Notes: a model not told the origin generated them from the sequence alone. Shown: positions 53,764-63,206, numbered from the stretch's first letter. The stretch is 64,000 nt of DNA from an uncultured Lachnospiraceae bacterium (GCA_934293575.1 CAKQYU010000008.1:1-64000), one strand, 5' to 3'. Numbers and translations are program-made.

Positions 53764-53792
53764 ATTTTAACACAATTATCTGACAATAACAA
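53764..53792 (-). promoter_or_regulatory. codY promoter overlapped by a CodY-like box
   Basis: TTGTTA (53792-53787), a 17-base spacer and TAAAAT (53769-53764) on the minus strand precede codY by about 24 bases. On the plus strand AATTATCTGACAATA (53774-53788) matches 12 of 15 positions of the CodY consensus AATTTTCWGAAAATT and fills the spacer. Autoregulation is the natural reading. Confidence 0.7.
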
Positions 53793-53829
53793 CATATTTA
53801 TAAAAAGAGGATGACAACATTCGATGTAT

Positions 53830-55899
53830 TTAATTCTTTGGACGGTTACATACATGACTACATTCGGAATTACTGCATACCAGCTTATTTCCTTTTTCCA
53901 ACATAATACTTCCACACTTTTCACACATGAATTCAGATGGTTTCTGCCATGTCATAAAATCACAATTCGGATTGTCAATACATCCATAATATTTTCTGCC
54001 TTTTTTGGATTTCTTTAAAACAATGTCTTTTCCGCATTTCGGACAGGCCACGCCGATTTTTTCAAAATACGGTTTTGTAAACCGGCACTCCGGAAATCCC
54101 GGACATGCAAGGAACTTACCATGCGGTCCATATTTCACTACAAGATTGCGTCCACATTCATCACATAACTCATCTGTTACTTCATCTTCAATCTTTACAT
54201 GTTCCAATTCTTCATTTGCCTGCTTAACTGCCTCATCCAAATCCGGATAAAAGTTTTCGATTACCGTTTTCCATGCAACGGTTCCCTCCTCGATTTTATC
54301 CAATAACGATTCCAGATTTGCCGTAAAATCAGTATCCACAATAACAGGAAATGCCTTTACCATTATTTTATTAACGGCCTCTCCAATCTCTGTAACATAT
54401 AAATTCCGGTTTTCTTTTACAATATATCTTCTTGCTAAAATTGTAGAGATGGTCGGTGCATAAGTACTCGGACGTCCGATTCCCAATTCTTCCAACTGTT
54501 TTACCAAAGAACCCTCCGTATAATGTGCCGGTGGCTGGGTAAAATGCTGTTTATCAATAAATTCCTTTAACTGCATTTTGGTATCTTTTTCAACGTCTTT
54601 AAACAGATTCTTCTGTTCGTCATTCTCATCTTCAATCGCATATACGGTCATGAAACCATCAAAAATCATTTTGGTTGAGGTTGCACTGAATTCATAACCT
54701 TCGCAATCCAGTTTGATGGTCGTGCTTTCATACTGTGCCGCTTCCATTCTGCTTGCCAGAAAACGATTATAAATGAGCTGATATAAGCGGAATTGATCTC
54801 TTGTTAATTGCTCTTTTAACACAATCGGATTCAATTCCACATCCGTAGGTCGGATTGCCTCATGCGCATCCTGTATTTTTTTGTTTGTTTTCGCTTTTTG
54901 AACAGATTCCTTTGCGTATTGTTTTCCGTATTTGGACGAAATATATTCAAATGCGCTCTGATTTGCCTCATCGGATATTCTGGTAGAATCCGTTCTTAAA
55001 TAAGTAATCAATCCGACACTGCCCCGTCCTTTGACATCAACACCTTCATATAACTGTTGTGCGATACGCATTGTTTTTCCGGTTGCAAAATTTAATTTTC
55101 GTGCAGCTTCCTGCTGAAGAGTTGAAGTTGTAAACGGTAAAGGCGATTTTTGGGTACGGATATTTTTCTTTATATCTTTTACCTGAAGAGATTTCCCTTT
55201 TAAATTTTTTAAAATCTCCTGCATTTCTTTTTCAGAATGAATAGATGCTTTTCCGGATGGTGTTTTCATTAATTTTGCTAAGAATGGCTTTTTACTGTTT
55301 CCTGCTAAAACAGAAGCTTCCAATGTCCAATATTCCTCCGGAATAAAAGAATTGATTTCATCTTCTCGATCACAAACAAGGCGTAATGCGACTGACTGTA
55401 CTCGTCCGGCGCTTAGTCCACGTTTGATTTTTGCCCACAAAACAGGACTGATTTCATAACCTACCAAACGATCCAAAACTCTTCTTGCCTGTTGTGCATC
55501 CACAAGATTCATATCAATATCTCTGGCTTCTTTGATTGAATTTTTGACTGCAGTCTTTGTAATCTCATTAAAGGTTATTCTTTTGTAATTCTTATTTTCC
55601 AATTTTAAGGCATAGGTTAAATGCCATGAAATTGCTTCTCCCTCGCGGTCCGGGTCAGTTGCAAGATATACTTTATCTGCTTTTTTAACCGCTTTTCGTA
55701 AATCCGACAACAATTCACCTTTTCCGCGTATTGTTATATATTTCGGTTCAAAATCATTTTCAACATCAATTCCCATCTGCGATTTGGGTAAATCCCGGAC
55801 ATGTCCCATAGAGGCGATAACCTCATAATTACTTCCTAAAAATTTTTTTATTGTCTTAGCTTTTGCCGGTGACTCTACAATCACAAGATTTTTCGCCAT
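53830..55899 (-). CDS. topA: DNA topoisomerase I
   Basis: Type IA enzyme that relaxes negative supercoils, 689 residues. The Toprim domain opens with NLVIVESPAKAKTI and includes ATDPDREGEAI; the active-site Tyr lies in LITYLRTDSTR. Three C-terminal Cys4 zinc modules follow (CDECGRN; CPKCGKD; CEKCGSI). The second in-frame start (ATG 55899) fits GGGAGG better than the GTG before it. It follows dprA after 17 bp, the usual dprA-topA pair. Confidence 0.97.
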   Translation of the reverse strand: MAKNLVIVESPAKAKTIKKFLGSNYEVIASMGHVRDLPKSQMGIDVENDFEPKYITIRGKGELLSDLRKAVKKADKVYLATDPDREGEAISWHLTYALKLENKNYKRITFNEITKTAVKNSIKEARDIDMNLVDAQQARRVLDRLVGYEISPVLWAKIKRGLSAGRVQSVALRLVCDREDEINSFIPEEYWTLEASVLAGNSKKPFLAKLMKTPSGKASIHSEKEMQEILKNLKGKSLQVKDIKKNIRTQKSPLPFTTSTLQQEAARKLNFATGKTMRIAQQLYEGVDVKGRGSVGLITYLRTDSTRISDEANQSAFEYISSKYGKQYAKESVQKAKTNKKIQDAHEAIRPTDVELNPIVLKEQLTRDQFRLYQLIYNRFLASRMEAAQYESTTIKLDCEGYEFSATSTKMIFDGFMTVYAIEDENDEQKNLFKDVEKDTKMQLKEFIDKQHFTQPPAHYTEGSLVKQLEELGIGRPSTYAPTISTILARRYIVKENRNLYVTEIGEAVNKIMVKAFPVIVDTDFTANLESLLDKIEEGTVAWKTVIENFYPDLDEAVKQANEELEHVKIEDEVTDELCDECGRNLVVKYGPHGKFLACPGFPECRFTKPYFEKIGVACPKCGKDIVLKKSKKGRKYYGCIDNPNCDFMTWQKPSEFMCEKCGSIMLEKGNKLVCSNSECSHVCNRPKN

Positions 55900-55916
55900 C
55901 ACAATATCCTCCCGAT

Positions 55917-57029
55917 TTAACCAATTTTAATTCCATAATAATTCCTTGTTGTTTCTATTATGATTCCTAACATAACCAAATGATTTAATGCTTTACATAC
56001 TTCCTGAGGTGCTGTTTTTACCTCATAAATGATATCATCTAAATACTTCGGTTCAATTTGCAAACAACTATACACCATTTTTTCCAGTGGCGCAAGTGAC
56101 ATTTTCCCTGCAAGGTTTTCTACATCCACACTTTCATTTAATTTGGGTATATTCTCATTTGCAAGATTATAGTATTCCAAAATATCACCAATGTCTGTCA
56201 CCATATGAGCTCCAAGCTTGATTAAATGATTGCATCCTGCACTGTTTTTATCAAGAATCCTTCCGGGAATCGCAAAAATATCCTTTCCCTGTTCCAGTCC
56301 CTGATCAACCGTAATAAACGTTCCGCTTTTTTTCGTTGCCTCAACAACCAAAATTCCGTCACTCAATCCAGCAATAATACGATTTCTTTCCGGAAACAAA
56401 GCCGCATAAGAACGGGCACCGATATTGTGTTCCGATAATATCCCTCCATTTTGTTCCATCTGAAGGAACAAATCATAATTTTCCTTTGGATATACCTGAT
56501 CAATTCCACCACCAAGAACCCCCAATGTATATCCGTTTGCATTTATTGCTCCTCTATGTCCATATCCATCAATCCCTCTCGCAAGACCACTTACCACATT
56601 AAATCCGGCTTTCGCCAATTCCTTTCCGAAATATCCGGCAATCTCTTTTCCGTATTGTGTGCAGTTTCTTGCACCGATAACCGCTATTGTTTTTTTATCT
56701 ACATCCGGCAATCGTCCTTTTAAATATAATCCCAGCGGCGGGTCCGGTATCTGATATAATTTTTCCGGATAATCGTTTCCGGAATAATATAAAAACTTAA
56801 TATTTCTCTTATTAAGATTTGAAAAACTTTCGTATATAGCTTTCATATCCCTTGAGTCTATAAACTGCCGATATTGTTTTTCCGTTCTGATATAGTTTTG
56901 TAATTCTTCATCGGAAATATAATAAATTTGTTCCGGTGTCTTGTAATCCTTTAATAATTTATGTAAAGTTTTTCTACTAAATCCGTTTAGGTTCACAAGC
57001 CAATACCAATATATTTTCTGATTATCCAT
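55917..57029 (-). CDS. dprA: DNA-processing protein DprA
   Basis: Loads RecA on incoming single strands during transformation. The 370-residue protein has an N-terminal helical region, the Rossmann-like core with IAVIGARNCTQYGKE, SGLARGIDGYGHRGA and a late SGTFITVDQGLEQG, and a C-terminal winged-helix-like end (EKMVYSCLQIEPKYLDDI). The ATG at 57029 follows AAGGG and starts one base after the comM stop; the longer frame lies inside comM. Confidence 0.94.
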   Translation of the reverse strand: MDNQKIYWYWLVNLNGFSRKTLHKLLKDYKTPEQIYYISDEELQNYIRTEKQYRQFIDSRDMKAIYESFSNLNKRNIKFLYYSGNDYPEKLYQIPDPPLGLYLKGRLPDVDKKTIAVIGARNCTQYGKEIAGYFGKELAKAGFNVVSGLARGIDGYGHRGAINANGYTLGVLGGGIDQVYPKENYDLFLQMEQNGGILSEHNIGARSYAALFPERNRIIAGLSDGILVVEATKKSGTFITVDQGLEQGKDIFAIPGRILDKNSAGCNHLIKLGAHMVTDIGDILEYYNLANENIPKLNESVDVENLAGKMSLAPLEKMVYSCLQIEPKYLDDIIYEVKTAPQEVCKALNHLVMLGIIIETTRNYYGIKIG

Positions 57030-57030
57030 T

Positions 57031-58557
57031 TTACCCTTCTCCGTTCCTTTCATACATTCGATAAGAAACTGCCTCTTCAATATGATCCGCCGTTACCATG
57101 GTTGAACCCTCTAAATCCGCTATCGTCCTTGCGACTTTTAGTAATTTATTCATTGCCCTTGCGGATAAGGAATATGCCTCAAAAATCTGTTTTTGTATCC
57201 GTTTTTCCTTGTCACCTAACATACAAAACTCAGAAAGAGCCGCATCCGGTATCTGGGAATTAAAATAAATATCCATATTGCGAAATCTTTGTTCCTGTAT
57301 TTTCTTGACGTGAACAATTCGTTGCTTGATTTCTTTGGAAGATTCCATCTTATAATTATCGTATAACTCGGAATAACTTAATTTTTTAACGGATACAAAC
57401 AAATCGATGCGATCCAACATAGCATGGGATAATTTGCCCAAATACTGTCTGATCTGATACTCACTGCAATGACAAAGTTTTCTGTCGGGATAATATCCAC
57501 AAGGACAGGGATTCGTTGCGGCAACTAACATAAAATTGCATGGAAATGTATAATTACCGCTAAGTCTTGAAATTGTTACCTGTCTGTTTTCCAAAGGTTG
57601 TCGCATCATTTCAATGGTATTTCCGTTAAATTCCAATAATTCATCCAAAAACAACACCCCATTATGAGCCAAACTGATTTCGCCGGGTTTTGGTATCCTT
57701 CCACCTCCAATCAATGCAGTTGATGTAATCGAATGATGCGGCATACGAAACGGACGCCTTTTCATCAATCCTCCGTTGTAGTCTGCCATTTGGCTGGCAC
57801 TGTATATTTTCGTGATTTCGATACTTTCATCATAGGATATATCAGGCATAATGGATGGAATCCGCTTTGCAATCATGGATTTCCCTGCACCCGGAGGACC
57901 GGAAAGCAATATATTATGCATCCCCGCCACGGCAATTTCAATTGCACGTTTGGCGGTTGTCTGGCCTTTCACTGCCGAAAAATCCAAAATATCAGTCAGA
58001 CCTTCCTCTGTGTAACTACAATCAAACACTTCTTCCTGCAAGAGTTGTTTTTCCATCAAATGATCAACAACTTCCGATAAATTATGTGCTGCATAAACTT
58101 TCATCCCCGGAACCAAAACTCCTTCCTTACGATTATCATAAGGAAGGATGACATTATGAAATTGGTTTTTCTTTGCGAAATCGACGATTGATAAAATTCC
58201 CGGAACCGGACGGATATCCCCATTTAATGACAATTCTCCAATCAACAGTGTATCCTCTAACTTCTCCCTTGCAATATAACCGTATGCTGCAAGTAAAGAA
58301 ATACTGATTGGCAAATCGAATGCAGAACCCTCCTTCCGGATATCCGCAGGTGATAAATTAATTGTAATTCTCTGGGGTTTTAATCGATAACCTGAATTTT
58401 TGATTGCCGAACGAACCCTGTCGCTGGCTTCCCGAACTTCTGACGCAAGAAATCCTACCATATTAAATACCGGCAGTCCCTCGCTGACATCGGCTTCCAC
58501 TGTAATGAGTCTTCCCTCTACTCCATACAGGGAACCACTAAAAACTTTACTGTACAT
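57031..58557 (-). CDS. ComM/YifB-type AAA+ ATPase (Mg-chelatase-like)
   Basis: A 508-residue ATPase of the ComM/YifB family, which drives branch migration during natural transformation in Gram-negatives. An N-terminal Lon-like domain (SEGLPVFNMVGFLASEVREA) leads into Walker A GPPGAGKSM near 213, Walker B HNGVLFLDELLEF, a zinc-binding NPCPCGYYPDRKLCHC and a C-terminal helical lid. The ATG at 58557 follows AAAGGA; it is the first gene of comM-dprA-topA. Confidence 0.95.
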   Translation of the reverse strand: MYSKVFSGSLYGVEGRLITVEADVSEGLPVFNMVGFLASEVREASDRVRSAIKNSGYRLKPQRITINLSPADIRKEGSAFDLPISISLLAAYGYIAREKLEDTLLIGELSLNGDIRPVPGILSIVDFAKKNQFHNVILPYDNRKEGVLVPGMKVYAAHNLSEVVDHLMEKQLLQEEVFDCSYTEEGLTDILDFSAVKGQTTAKRAIEIAVAGMHNILLSGPPGAGKSMIAKRIPSIMPDISYDESIEITKIYSASQMADYNGGLMKRRPFRMPHHSITSTALIGGGRIPKPGEISLAHNGVLFLDELLEFNGNTIEMMRQPLENRQVTISRLSGNYTFPCNFMLVAATNPCPCGYYPDRKLCHCSEYQIRQYLGKLSHAMLDRIDLFVSVKKLSYSELYDNYKMESSKEIKQRIVHVKKIQEQRFRNMDIYFNSQIPDAALSEFCMLGDKEKRIQKQIFEAYSLSARAMNKLLKVARTIADLEGSTMVTADHIEEAVSYRMYERNGEG

Positions 58558-58595
58558 GAAAAACATCCTTTCCATCTACAAGTATGAACAGTTTT

Positions 58596-58623
58596 ATTAT
58601 ATGATTTTTGAAAGAAAACACAA
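58596..58623 (-). promoter_or_regulatory. Promoter of comM-dprA-topA
   Basis: TTGTGT (58623-58618), a 16-base spacer and TATAAT (58601-58596) on the minus strand. It overlaps the tail of the nrdR terminator and lies about 35 bases before the comM start. Confidence 0.7.
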
Positions 58624-58670
58624 GAAAAAAGGCATATATTTCACAGAATGTTTAAATATATGCCTTTTCT
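58620..58670 (-). terminator. Intrinsic terminator after nrdR
   Basis: A long stem (AAAAGGCATATATTT with AAATATATGCCTTTT) around a 10-base loop is followed by TTTTTTC in the minus-strand transcript. It starts a few bases after the nrdR stop and ends the ymxH-nrdR unit; T-runs on both sides make it potentially bidirectional. Confidence 0.88.
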
Positions 58671-58673
58671 TTA

Positions 58674-59123
58674 TTAATTTAATAATTTTTTCAATTCATC
58701 CATAAAGATATTCACATCTTTAAATTCCCGGTAAACAGATGCAAAACGAACATATGCAACTTCGTCTAAATTCTTTAATTCATCCATTACAATCTCACCG
58801 ATTACCGAACTGTCGATTTCTTTATGCTCTAAATTAAATATCTGTGTTTCAATCCGATCCACACAATTTTCAATCTCTTCTATTGAAATCGGTCGTTTGT
58901 GACAGGATTTGATGACACCGGATTCAATCTTGGAACGATCGTACGTCTCTCTCGTTTTATCCTTCTTAATAATAATTAATGGAATCGTCTCAACCTTTTC
59001 GTATGTTGTAAAACGCTTTCCGCAATCATCACATTCTCTTCTGCGTCGAATCGAACTGTTATCGTCCGCAGGTCTTGAATCAATTACTCTTGTGTTATCA
59101 TCACCACAAAATGGGCATTTCAT
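58674..59123 (-). CDS. nrdR: Transcriptional repressor NrdR
   Basis: Represses ribonucleotide reductase genes in response to dATP/ATP. The 149-residue protein has an N-terminal zinc ribbon (CPFCGDD and CDDCGKRF) with SSIRRRRECDDC between, and an ATP-cone starting at about 47 (PLIIIKKDKTRETYDRSKIE). Length is standard. AGGAGG precedes the ATG by 8 bases. It follows the ymxH-type gene after 19 bp. Confidence 0.97.
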   Translation of the reverse strand: MKCPFCGDDNTRVIDSRPADDNSSIRRRRECDDCGKRFTTYEKVETIPLIIIKKDKTRETYDRSKIESGVIKSCHKRPISIEEIENCVDRIETQIFNLEHKEIDSSVIGEIVMDELKNLDEVAYVRFASVYREFKDVNIFMDELKKLLN

Positions 59124-59142
59124 ATGTAAATCCTCCTAAAAA

Positions 59143-59400
59143 TTAATCATCCTTCATAATTGCACGTTCTAAGCATACATCTACCAAAATAATATCCGGT
59201 CCGATTCTTACAATGTCACACTGGCGGATATAATAACGAACACACTTACCAAAACAGGAAAAGAAACGAACCGGAGCAGGCACAATCAAACCACACAACT
59301 GTCCGCTTGCCGGATCTAACTCTATATCCGCAACACAACCTAATTTCATGCAATCCTTGCAATTAATCACTTCTTTTTGTTTCAAATCAAAAAATGTCAT
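59143..59400 (-). CDS. YlmC/YmxH family PRC-barrel protein
   Basis: An 85-residue protein with one PRC-barrel-like fold: EVINCKDCMKLGCVADIELD, then GLIVPAPVRFFSCFGK and a closing DIVRIGPDIILVDV. It matches the small YlmC/YmxH family found in spore-forming Firmicutes, whose function is unknown. The ribosome site (GGAATC) is weak. It sits between rnfB and nrdR and probably starts a new transcript. Confidence 0.88.
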   Translation of the reverse strand: MTFFDLKQKEVINCKDCMKLGCVADIELDPASGQLCGLIVPAPVRFFSCFGKCVRYYIRQCDIVRIGPDIILVDVCLERAIMKDD

Positions 59401-59497
59401 ATTTTAAGATTCCAATCTATTCTATACAACAAGATATGCCCATTTTTTGAAAATCATTCCATGGAATTGTGATTAACATAACATGTTTACCTAAATG

Positions 59498-59526
59498 ATT
59501 ATACATTACATATGAAAAAAAATCCA
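59498..59526 (-). promoter_or_regulatory. Possible promoter of ymxH-nrdR
   Basis: A TATAAT word (59503-59498) on the minus strand lies about 95 bases before the ymxH-type gene in the 143 bp gap after rnfB. The -35 candidate (TGGATT at 17 bases) is weak. No clear terminator hairpin was seen after rnfB, so read-through is also possible. Confidence 0.35.
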
Positions 59527-59543
59527 GTTCTTTTCTATTTTTC

Positions 59544-60341
59544 TTATAAAATAATCTTAACAGGACATTTTTCTTTACATGCACCACAATGCGTACATTT
59601 TTCCTGATCGATATGCGCAAGATTATCTTCTAATACAATTGCATCCTGCGGACAGTTACGTACACACAATCCACAGCCGATACATCCTGCCTGACATACC
59701 TTTTTCACTTCCACACCCTTGTCCTTAGAACTACAGGTTACTCTACAGGTTGCATCTGCAGGTATCAATTCAATCAAATGTCTTGGGCAGGCAGCAACAC
59801 ACTTTCCGCAAGCTTTACATTTTTCCGAATCTACAACCGCAACACCGTCCACAATCTCAATCGCCTGAAACGGACAAGCCTTTTTGCAGTTGCCAAATCC
59901 TGTACAGCCATAGGTACATGCCTTAGGACCACCGCCGGGGTTGTTCAATGCCAGCTTACAATCCTTTACTCCGACATATTCATAATTGTCTTTTGCCTTT
60001 TCACAGGTTCCCGCACATTTTACATAGGCAGTCATTTTTACTGTTTCTTTGGCTGTAACTCCCATAATGTCACTTATAGACTCCGCAACTGCCGCTCCGC
60101 CTACCGGACAAGCATTTACCGGTGCTTCGTGTTTGGCAATTGCCGCAGCCAATCCGTCACAACCGGGAAAACCGCAGCCTCCACAGTTATTTCCCGGAAG
60201 GCAGGCTCTTACCGCTACTTCTTTTTCGTTTACTTCAACTTCAAATTTTTCTCCTGCAATGCCCAATAGAATTCCGATTACAACACCGGTACCACCAACT
60301 ATAGCAACAGCAATCAATACAGATGTAATACTAATTCCCAT
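59544..60341 (-). CDS. rnfB: Rnf complex ferredoxin-type subunit RnfB
   Basis: Membrane-anchored iron-sulphur subunit that takes electrons from ferredoxin. The 265-residue protein has an N-terminal membrane helix (about 5-27), the Cys motif CGGCGFPGC near 56-64, then two pairs of [4Fe-4S] motifs (CKKACP, CGKCVAACP, CGLCVRNCP, CGACKEKCP). This long form with extra clusters is normal for clostridia. AGGAGG precedes the ATG. Last gene of the rnf operon, 12 bp after rnfA. Confidence 0.97.
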   Translation of the reverse strand: MGISITSVLIAVAIVGGTGVVIGILLGIAGEKFEVEVNEKEVAVRACLPGNNCGGCGFPGCDGLAAAIAKHEAPVNACPVGGAAVAESISDIMGVTAKETVKMTAYVKCAGTCEKAKDNYEYVGVKDCKLALNNPGGGPKACTYGCTGFGNCKKACPFQAIEIVDGVAVVDSEKCKACGKCVAACPRHLIELIPADATCRVTCSSKDKGVEVKKVCQAGCIGCGLCVRNCPQDAIVLEDNLAHIDQEKCTHCGACKEKCPVKIIL

Positions 60342-60353
60342 TTTGTAATCCTC

Positions 60354-60929
60354 CTATTTTATCAAACCCGAAAAACCGAAAAACGCCATTGCCATCAATC
60401 CGGCTGTAATCAATACAATTGGTGTTCCCTGAAACGGTTTCGGTATATCATTATATTCTATCTTTTCACGAATACCTGCCATAATGACAATTGCAATGGT
60501 AAAACCACAGGCAGTACCAAATCCGTTAACAACCGATTGAATAAAACCATAGGATTTCTGAACATTAATCAATGCAATACCAAGCACCGCACAGTTTGTG
60601 GTAATCAACGGAAGATAAACACCCAATGCCTGATACAGAGCAGGCATCATCTTTTTTAAGAACATTTCCACAAATTGAACCAATGCCGCAATCACAAGAA
60701 TAAATACAATTGTCTGTAAATAAGTTATATTTAACTTTTCCAAAATAAAAGTATAAATCAAATTGGTCACAGCGGATGCAATTGTGATAACAAAGATAAC
60801 TGCACCACCCATTCCTGCTGCGGTATTTACTTTTTTCGATACACCGATAAACGGACATAAACCCAAAAACTGGCTTAAAACAACATTATTTACCAGTGCA
60901 GCACCAATCGCAATTAAAAATAAATTCAT
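60354..60929 (-). CDS. rnfA: Rnf complex membrane subunit RnfA
   Basis: Membrane subunit forming, with RnfE, the intramembrane iron-sulphur site and ion path. The 191-residue protein has six helices; the conserved cysteines are in NNVVLSQFLGLCPFIGVSK and in YLPLITTNCAVLG. Length is standard. AAGGAGG precedes the ATG. It lies 3 bp after rnfE. Confidence 0.97.
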   Translation of the reverse strand: MNLFLIAIGAALVNNVVLSQFLGLCPFIGVSKKVNTAAGMGGAVIFVITIASAVTNLIYTFILEKLNITYLQTIVFILVIAALVQFVEMFLKKMMPALYQALGVYLPLITTNCAVLGIALINVQKSYGFIQSVVNGFGTACGFTIAIVIMAGIREKIEYNDIPKPFQGTPIVLITAGLMAMAFFGFSGLIK

Positions 60930-60932
60930 ATG

Positions 60933-61655
60933 CTATGCCTCCTTATCCGGTGTTTTATCATCCACCTTAGCAACTGCTCTTCCGGCACAAAACTGATTCA
61001 TACAACCGGAACATCCGTCTGTTTTTTCACAGGCTGACTGTACCCCATCTGCTGACTGTTCTTTTTTCAGTTTTACCGCATTCTGAACCGCAATCAGACA
61101 CGCCAATACAAAAAATGCTCCCGGCGCCAGAATCAGAATTGTAACCGGTTCGTATGCTTTTGGCATAATCTGAAAACCTAATATGGTTCCTGCTCCGAAC
61201 AATTCCCTGAAAATTCCGATGGAAGTCAGACCGATTGTAAATCCAAGTCCCATTCCGATTCCATCAAACATGGAAAGCCATACCGAATTTTTGGAAGCAT
61301 AACTTTCTGCCCGTCCCAAAATAATACAGTTAACAACAATTAACGGTATATAAATACCCAGACTGTCATATAAGGAAGGAACGAACCCCTCTAGCAAAAA
61401 CTGTACAATTGTTACAAATGACGCCACAATAACAATATATGCCGGAATACGGACTTTATCCGGAATCACTTTCCGCAATGCGGAAATCATCATATTACTT
61501 AAAATCAATATTACCGTTGTAGTCAATCCCATTCCCAATCCGTTTATGGCGGATGTGGTTACAGCCATTGTCGGACACATTCCAAGCATCTGTACAAAAG
61601 TAGGATTTTCTGTTATAATACCGCATTTTAATCGTTCTAATGTCTTACTCATCAT
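60933..61655 (-). CDS. rnfE: Rnf complex membrane subunit RnfE with cysteine-rich tail
   Basis: Partner of RnfA, 240 residues. The core has six membrane helices with conserved cysteines in FVQMLGMCPTMAVT and YIPLIVVNCIILG. After the last helix (about 195) comes an extra 45-residue polar tail with four cysteines at 209, 215, 218 and 223 (CEKTDGCSGCMNQFC). Classical RnfE ends near residue 200-230 without such a motif, so the tail may bind a metal or cluster; that is inference. AGGAGG precedes the ATG pair. It lies 8 bp after rnfG. Confidence 0.95.
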   Translation of the reverse strand: MMSKTLERLKCGIITENPTFVQMLGMCPTMAVTTSAINGLGMGLTTTVILILSNMMISALRKVIPDKVRIPAYIVIVASFVTIVQFLLEGFVPSLYDSLGIYIPLIVVNCIILGRAESYASKNSVWLSMFDGIGMGLGFTIGLTSIGIFRELFGAGTILGFQIMPKAYEPVTILILAPGAFFVLACLIAVQNAVKLKKEQSADGVQSACEKTDGCSGCMNQFCAGRAVAKVDDKTPDKEA

Positions 61656-61663
61656 CCCACCTC

Positions 61664-62257
61664 CTATTTTAATGTGCCGATATAATATAATCCGGCATTC
61701 ACACCATTTGTTACTGCATTTGTTGTAATGGTTGCACCGGATAACGCATCAATTTCATTGTCAGCGAATGCACCGTTTTTGGTATATGCAAACTGTGAAA
61801 CTTCTTTACCGGAGAACTGATTCTTAAAGTCATCCTCCTTTGCTTTCATACCAAGTCCGGCTGTCTCGCTGATTGATAAGAACGAAATTCCATTCGTTAC
61901 TCCGTCCACGGTTACGCCCATTGCAAACTGGATATCTCCTCCATAACCTTCATGGTCAGTCACTGTCACAACATGACCCAATAAATTACCATCCTTATCA
62001 AGCACCTTCATTGCTTCATTAATGGTTGCGTTATATCCCTGTTTCTGTAACTCCTGCTCAACCGCCTGTTCGTCCAAAGTGATTGCTTCAAAATGATCTG
62101 CATTTTCAAACACAGCCTTATAGGCTTCTTCCTTTGCACGTTGTTGCTCATTTGCAATCGGTGTTTTGGTTATCTCATAAACCAAACCCAATAACAAACC
62201 TGCCACGACAGTAATCAACATTAAAGAAATGGTATTTTTAATACTTTCACTACTCAT
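61664..62257 (-). CDS. rnfG: Rnf complex flavoprotein subunit RnfG
   Basis: Subunit with covalently bound FMN outside the membrane. The 197-residue protein has one N-terminal helix (about 8-28) and an FMN-binding domain whose attachment motif is ALSGATITTNAV near 172-183, the flavin being linked to the second Thr of the SGATxxT motif by ApbE. GGGGG lies before the ATG. It overlaps rnfD by 8 bases. Confidence 0.96.
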   Translation of the reverse strand: MSSESIKNTISLMLITVVAGLLLGLVYEITKTPIANEQQRAKEEAYKAVFENADHFEAITLDEQAVEQELQKQGYNATINEAMKVLDKDGNLLGHVVTVTDHEGYGGDIQFAMGVTVDGVTNGISFLSISETAGLGMKAKEDDFKNQFSGKEVSQFAYTKNGAFADNEIDALSGATITTNAVTNGVNAGLYYIGTLK

Positions 62258-63194
62258 GTTTTACTGCCCCCTTTCCAAAAGATTTCGGAACGGTAACACG
62301 TTCAATTAACGGTACTAATAAATTACCAAGAATAATCGCATAGGAAACACCTTCTGCCGAACCTCCGAAAATACGGAATAAAAATGTAAATAAACCTAAT
62401 ATAATTCCAAAAACGATTTTTCCGTTTGGAGTAATCGGAGAAGTTACATAATCGGTAGCCATGAAAAATGCACCAAGCATAAGTCCTCCACCGCACAGGT
62501 GCGCCAATAAATATGATACATCAAATCCTCTTCCGGTAGCGAGTGCATATGCTAAAATAAAAACAGAAAACGAGCCGATGTAAAACAATGGTATCCGGTA
62601 GTTAATCACACGGCGTACCAGCAAAAAGGCACCACCGATTAATAATGCCAGAGCCGATGTCTCACCAATTGTACCTGCGGAGGTTCCCAAAAACATCGAC
62701 AACACATCAACTGCCTCGCCTGCCTTTAAATTTGCAAGTGGTGTTGCGGTTGTTACCGCATCATAAGTAAATGTTGTCATTCTTCCGGTAAATGATATCA
62801 ACAAAAAACATCTGGCAGCCAGTGCCGGATTCATAAAGTTCTGTCCCAGTCCGCCGAATAACTGCTTTACAACAATAATTGCAAAAAAACTTCCCAAAAC
62901 AGGCATCCAGTAAGGAACCTCCGGTGGCAGATTCAACGCAAGCAACAATCCCGTTACTGCAGCCGATAAATCAAGTACCGTATTTTTTCTTTTTGTTATT
63001 TTTTCAAACAAAGCCTCAAAAATCACACAGCTTAAAACGGAAATCAATATTATAATAAATGCCGAACTTCCAAAATTAAAAACTCCAACCACGGTTGCAG
63101 GCATCAAAGCGACCAATACCTGTCCCATTAAATTTGTTGTTGTTTCTTTATCCCGAATATGGGGCGATGATGATATTTTCATATTCTGTTCCAA
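62250..63194 (-). CDS. rnfD: Rnf complex membrane flavoprotein subunit RnfD
   Basis: Large membrane subunit, likely part of the ion path. The 314-residue protein has about eight to ten helices and the covalent-flavin motif DAVTTATPL in the middle loop. The start is taken as a TTG at 63194 with AGGAGG 8 bases upstream; the GTG three codons earlier lies within that site, and an ATG at 63182 is a further option. It follows rnfC by a few bases and overlaps rnfG. Confidence 0.95.
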   Translation of the reverse strand: MEQNMKISSSPHIRDKETTTNLMGQVLVALMPATVVGVFNFGSSAFIIILISVLSCVIFEALFEKITKRKNTVLDLSAAVTGLLLALNLPPEVPYWMPVLGSFFAIIVVKQLFGGLGQNFMNPALAARCFLLISFTGRMTTFTYDAVTTATPLANLKAGEAVDVLSMFLGTSAGTIGETSALALLIGGAFLLVRRVINYRIPLFYIGSFSVFILAYALATGRGFDVSYLLAHLCGGGLMLGAFFMATDYVTSPITPNGKIVFGIILGLFTFLFRIFGGSAEGVSYAIILGNLLVPLIERVTVPKSFGKGAVKHE

Positions 63195-63206
63195 ACTCTC
63201 CACCTC

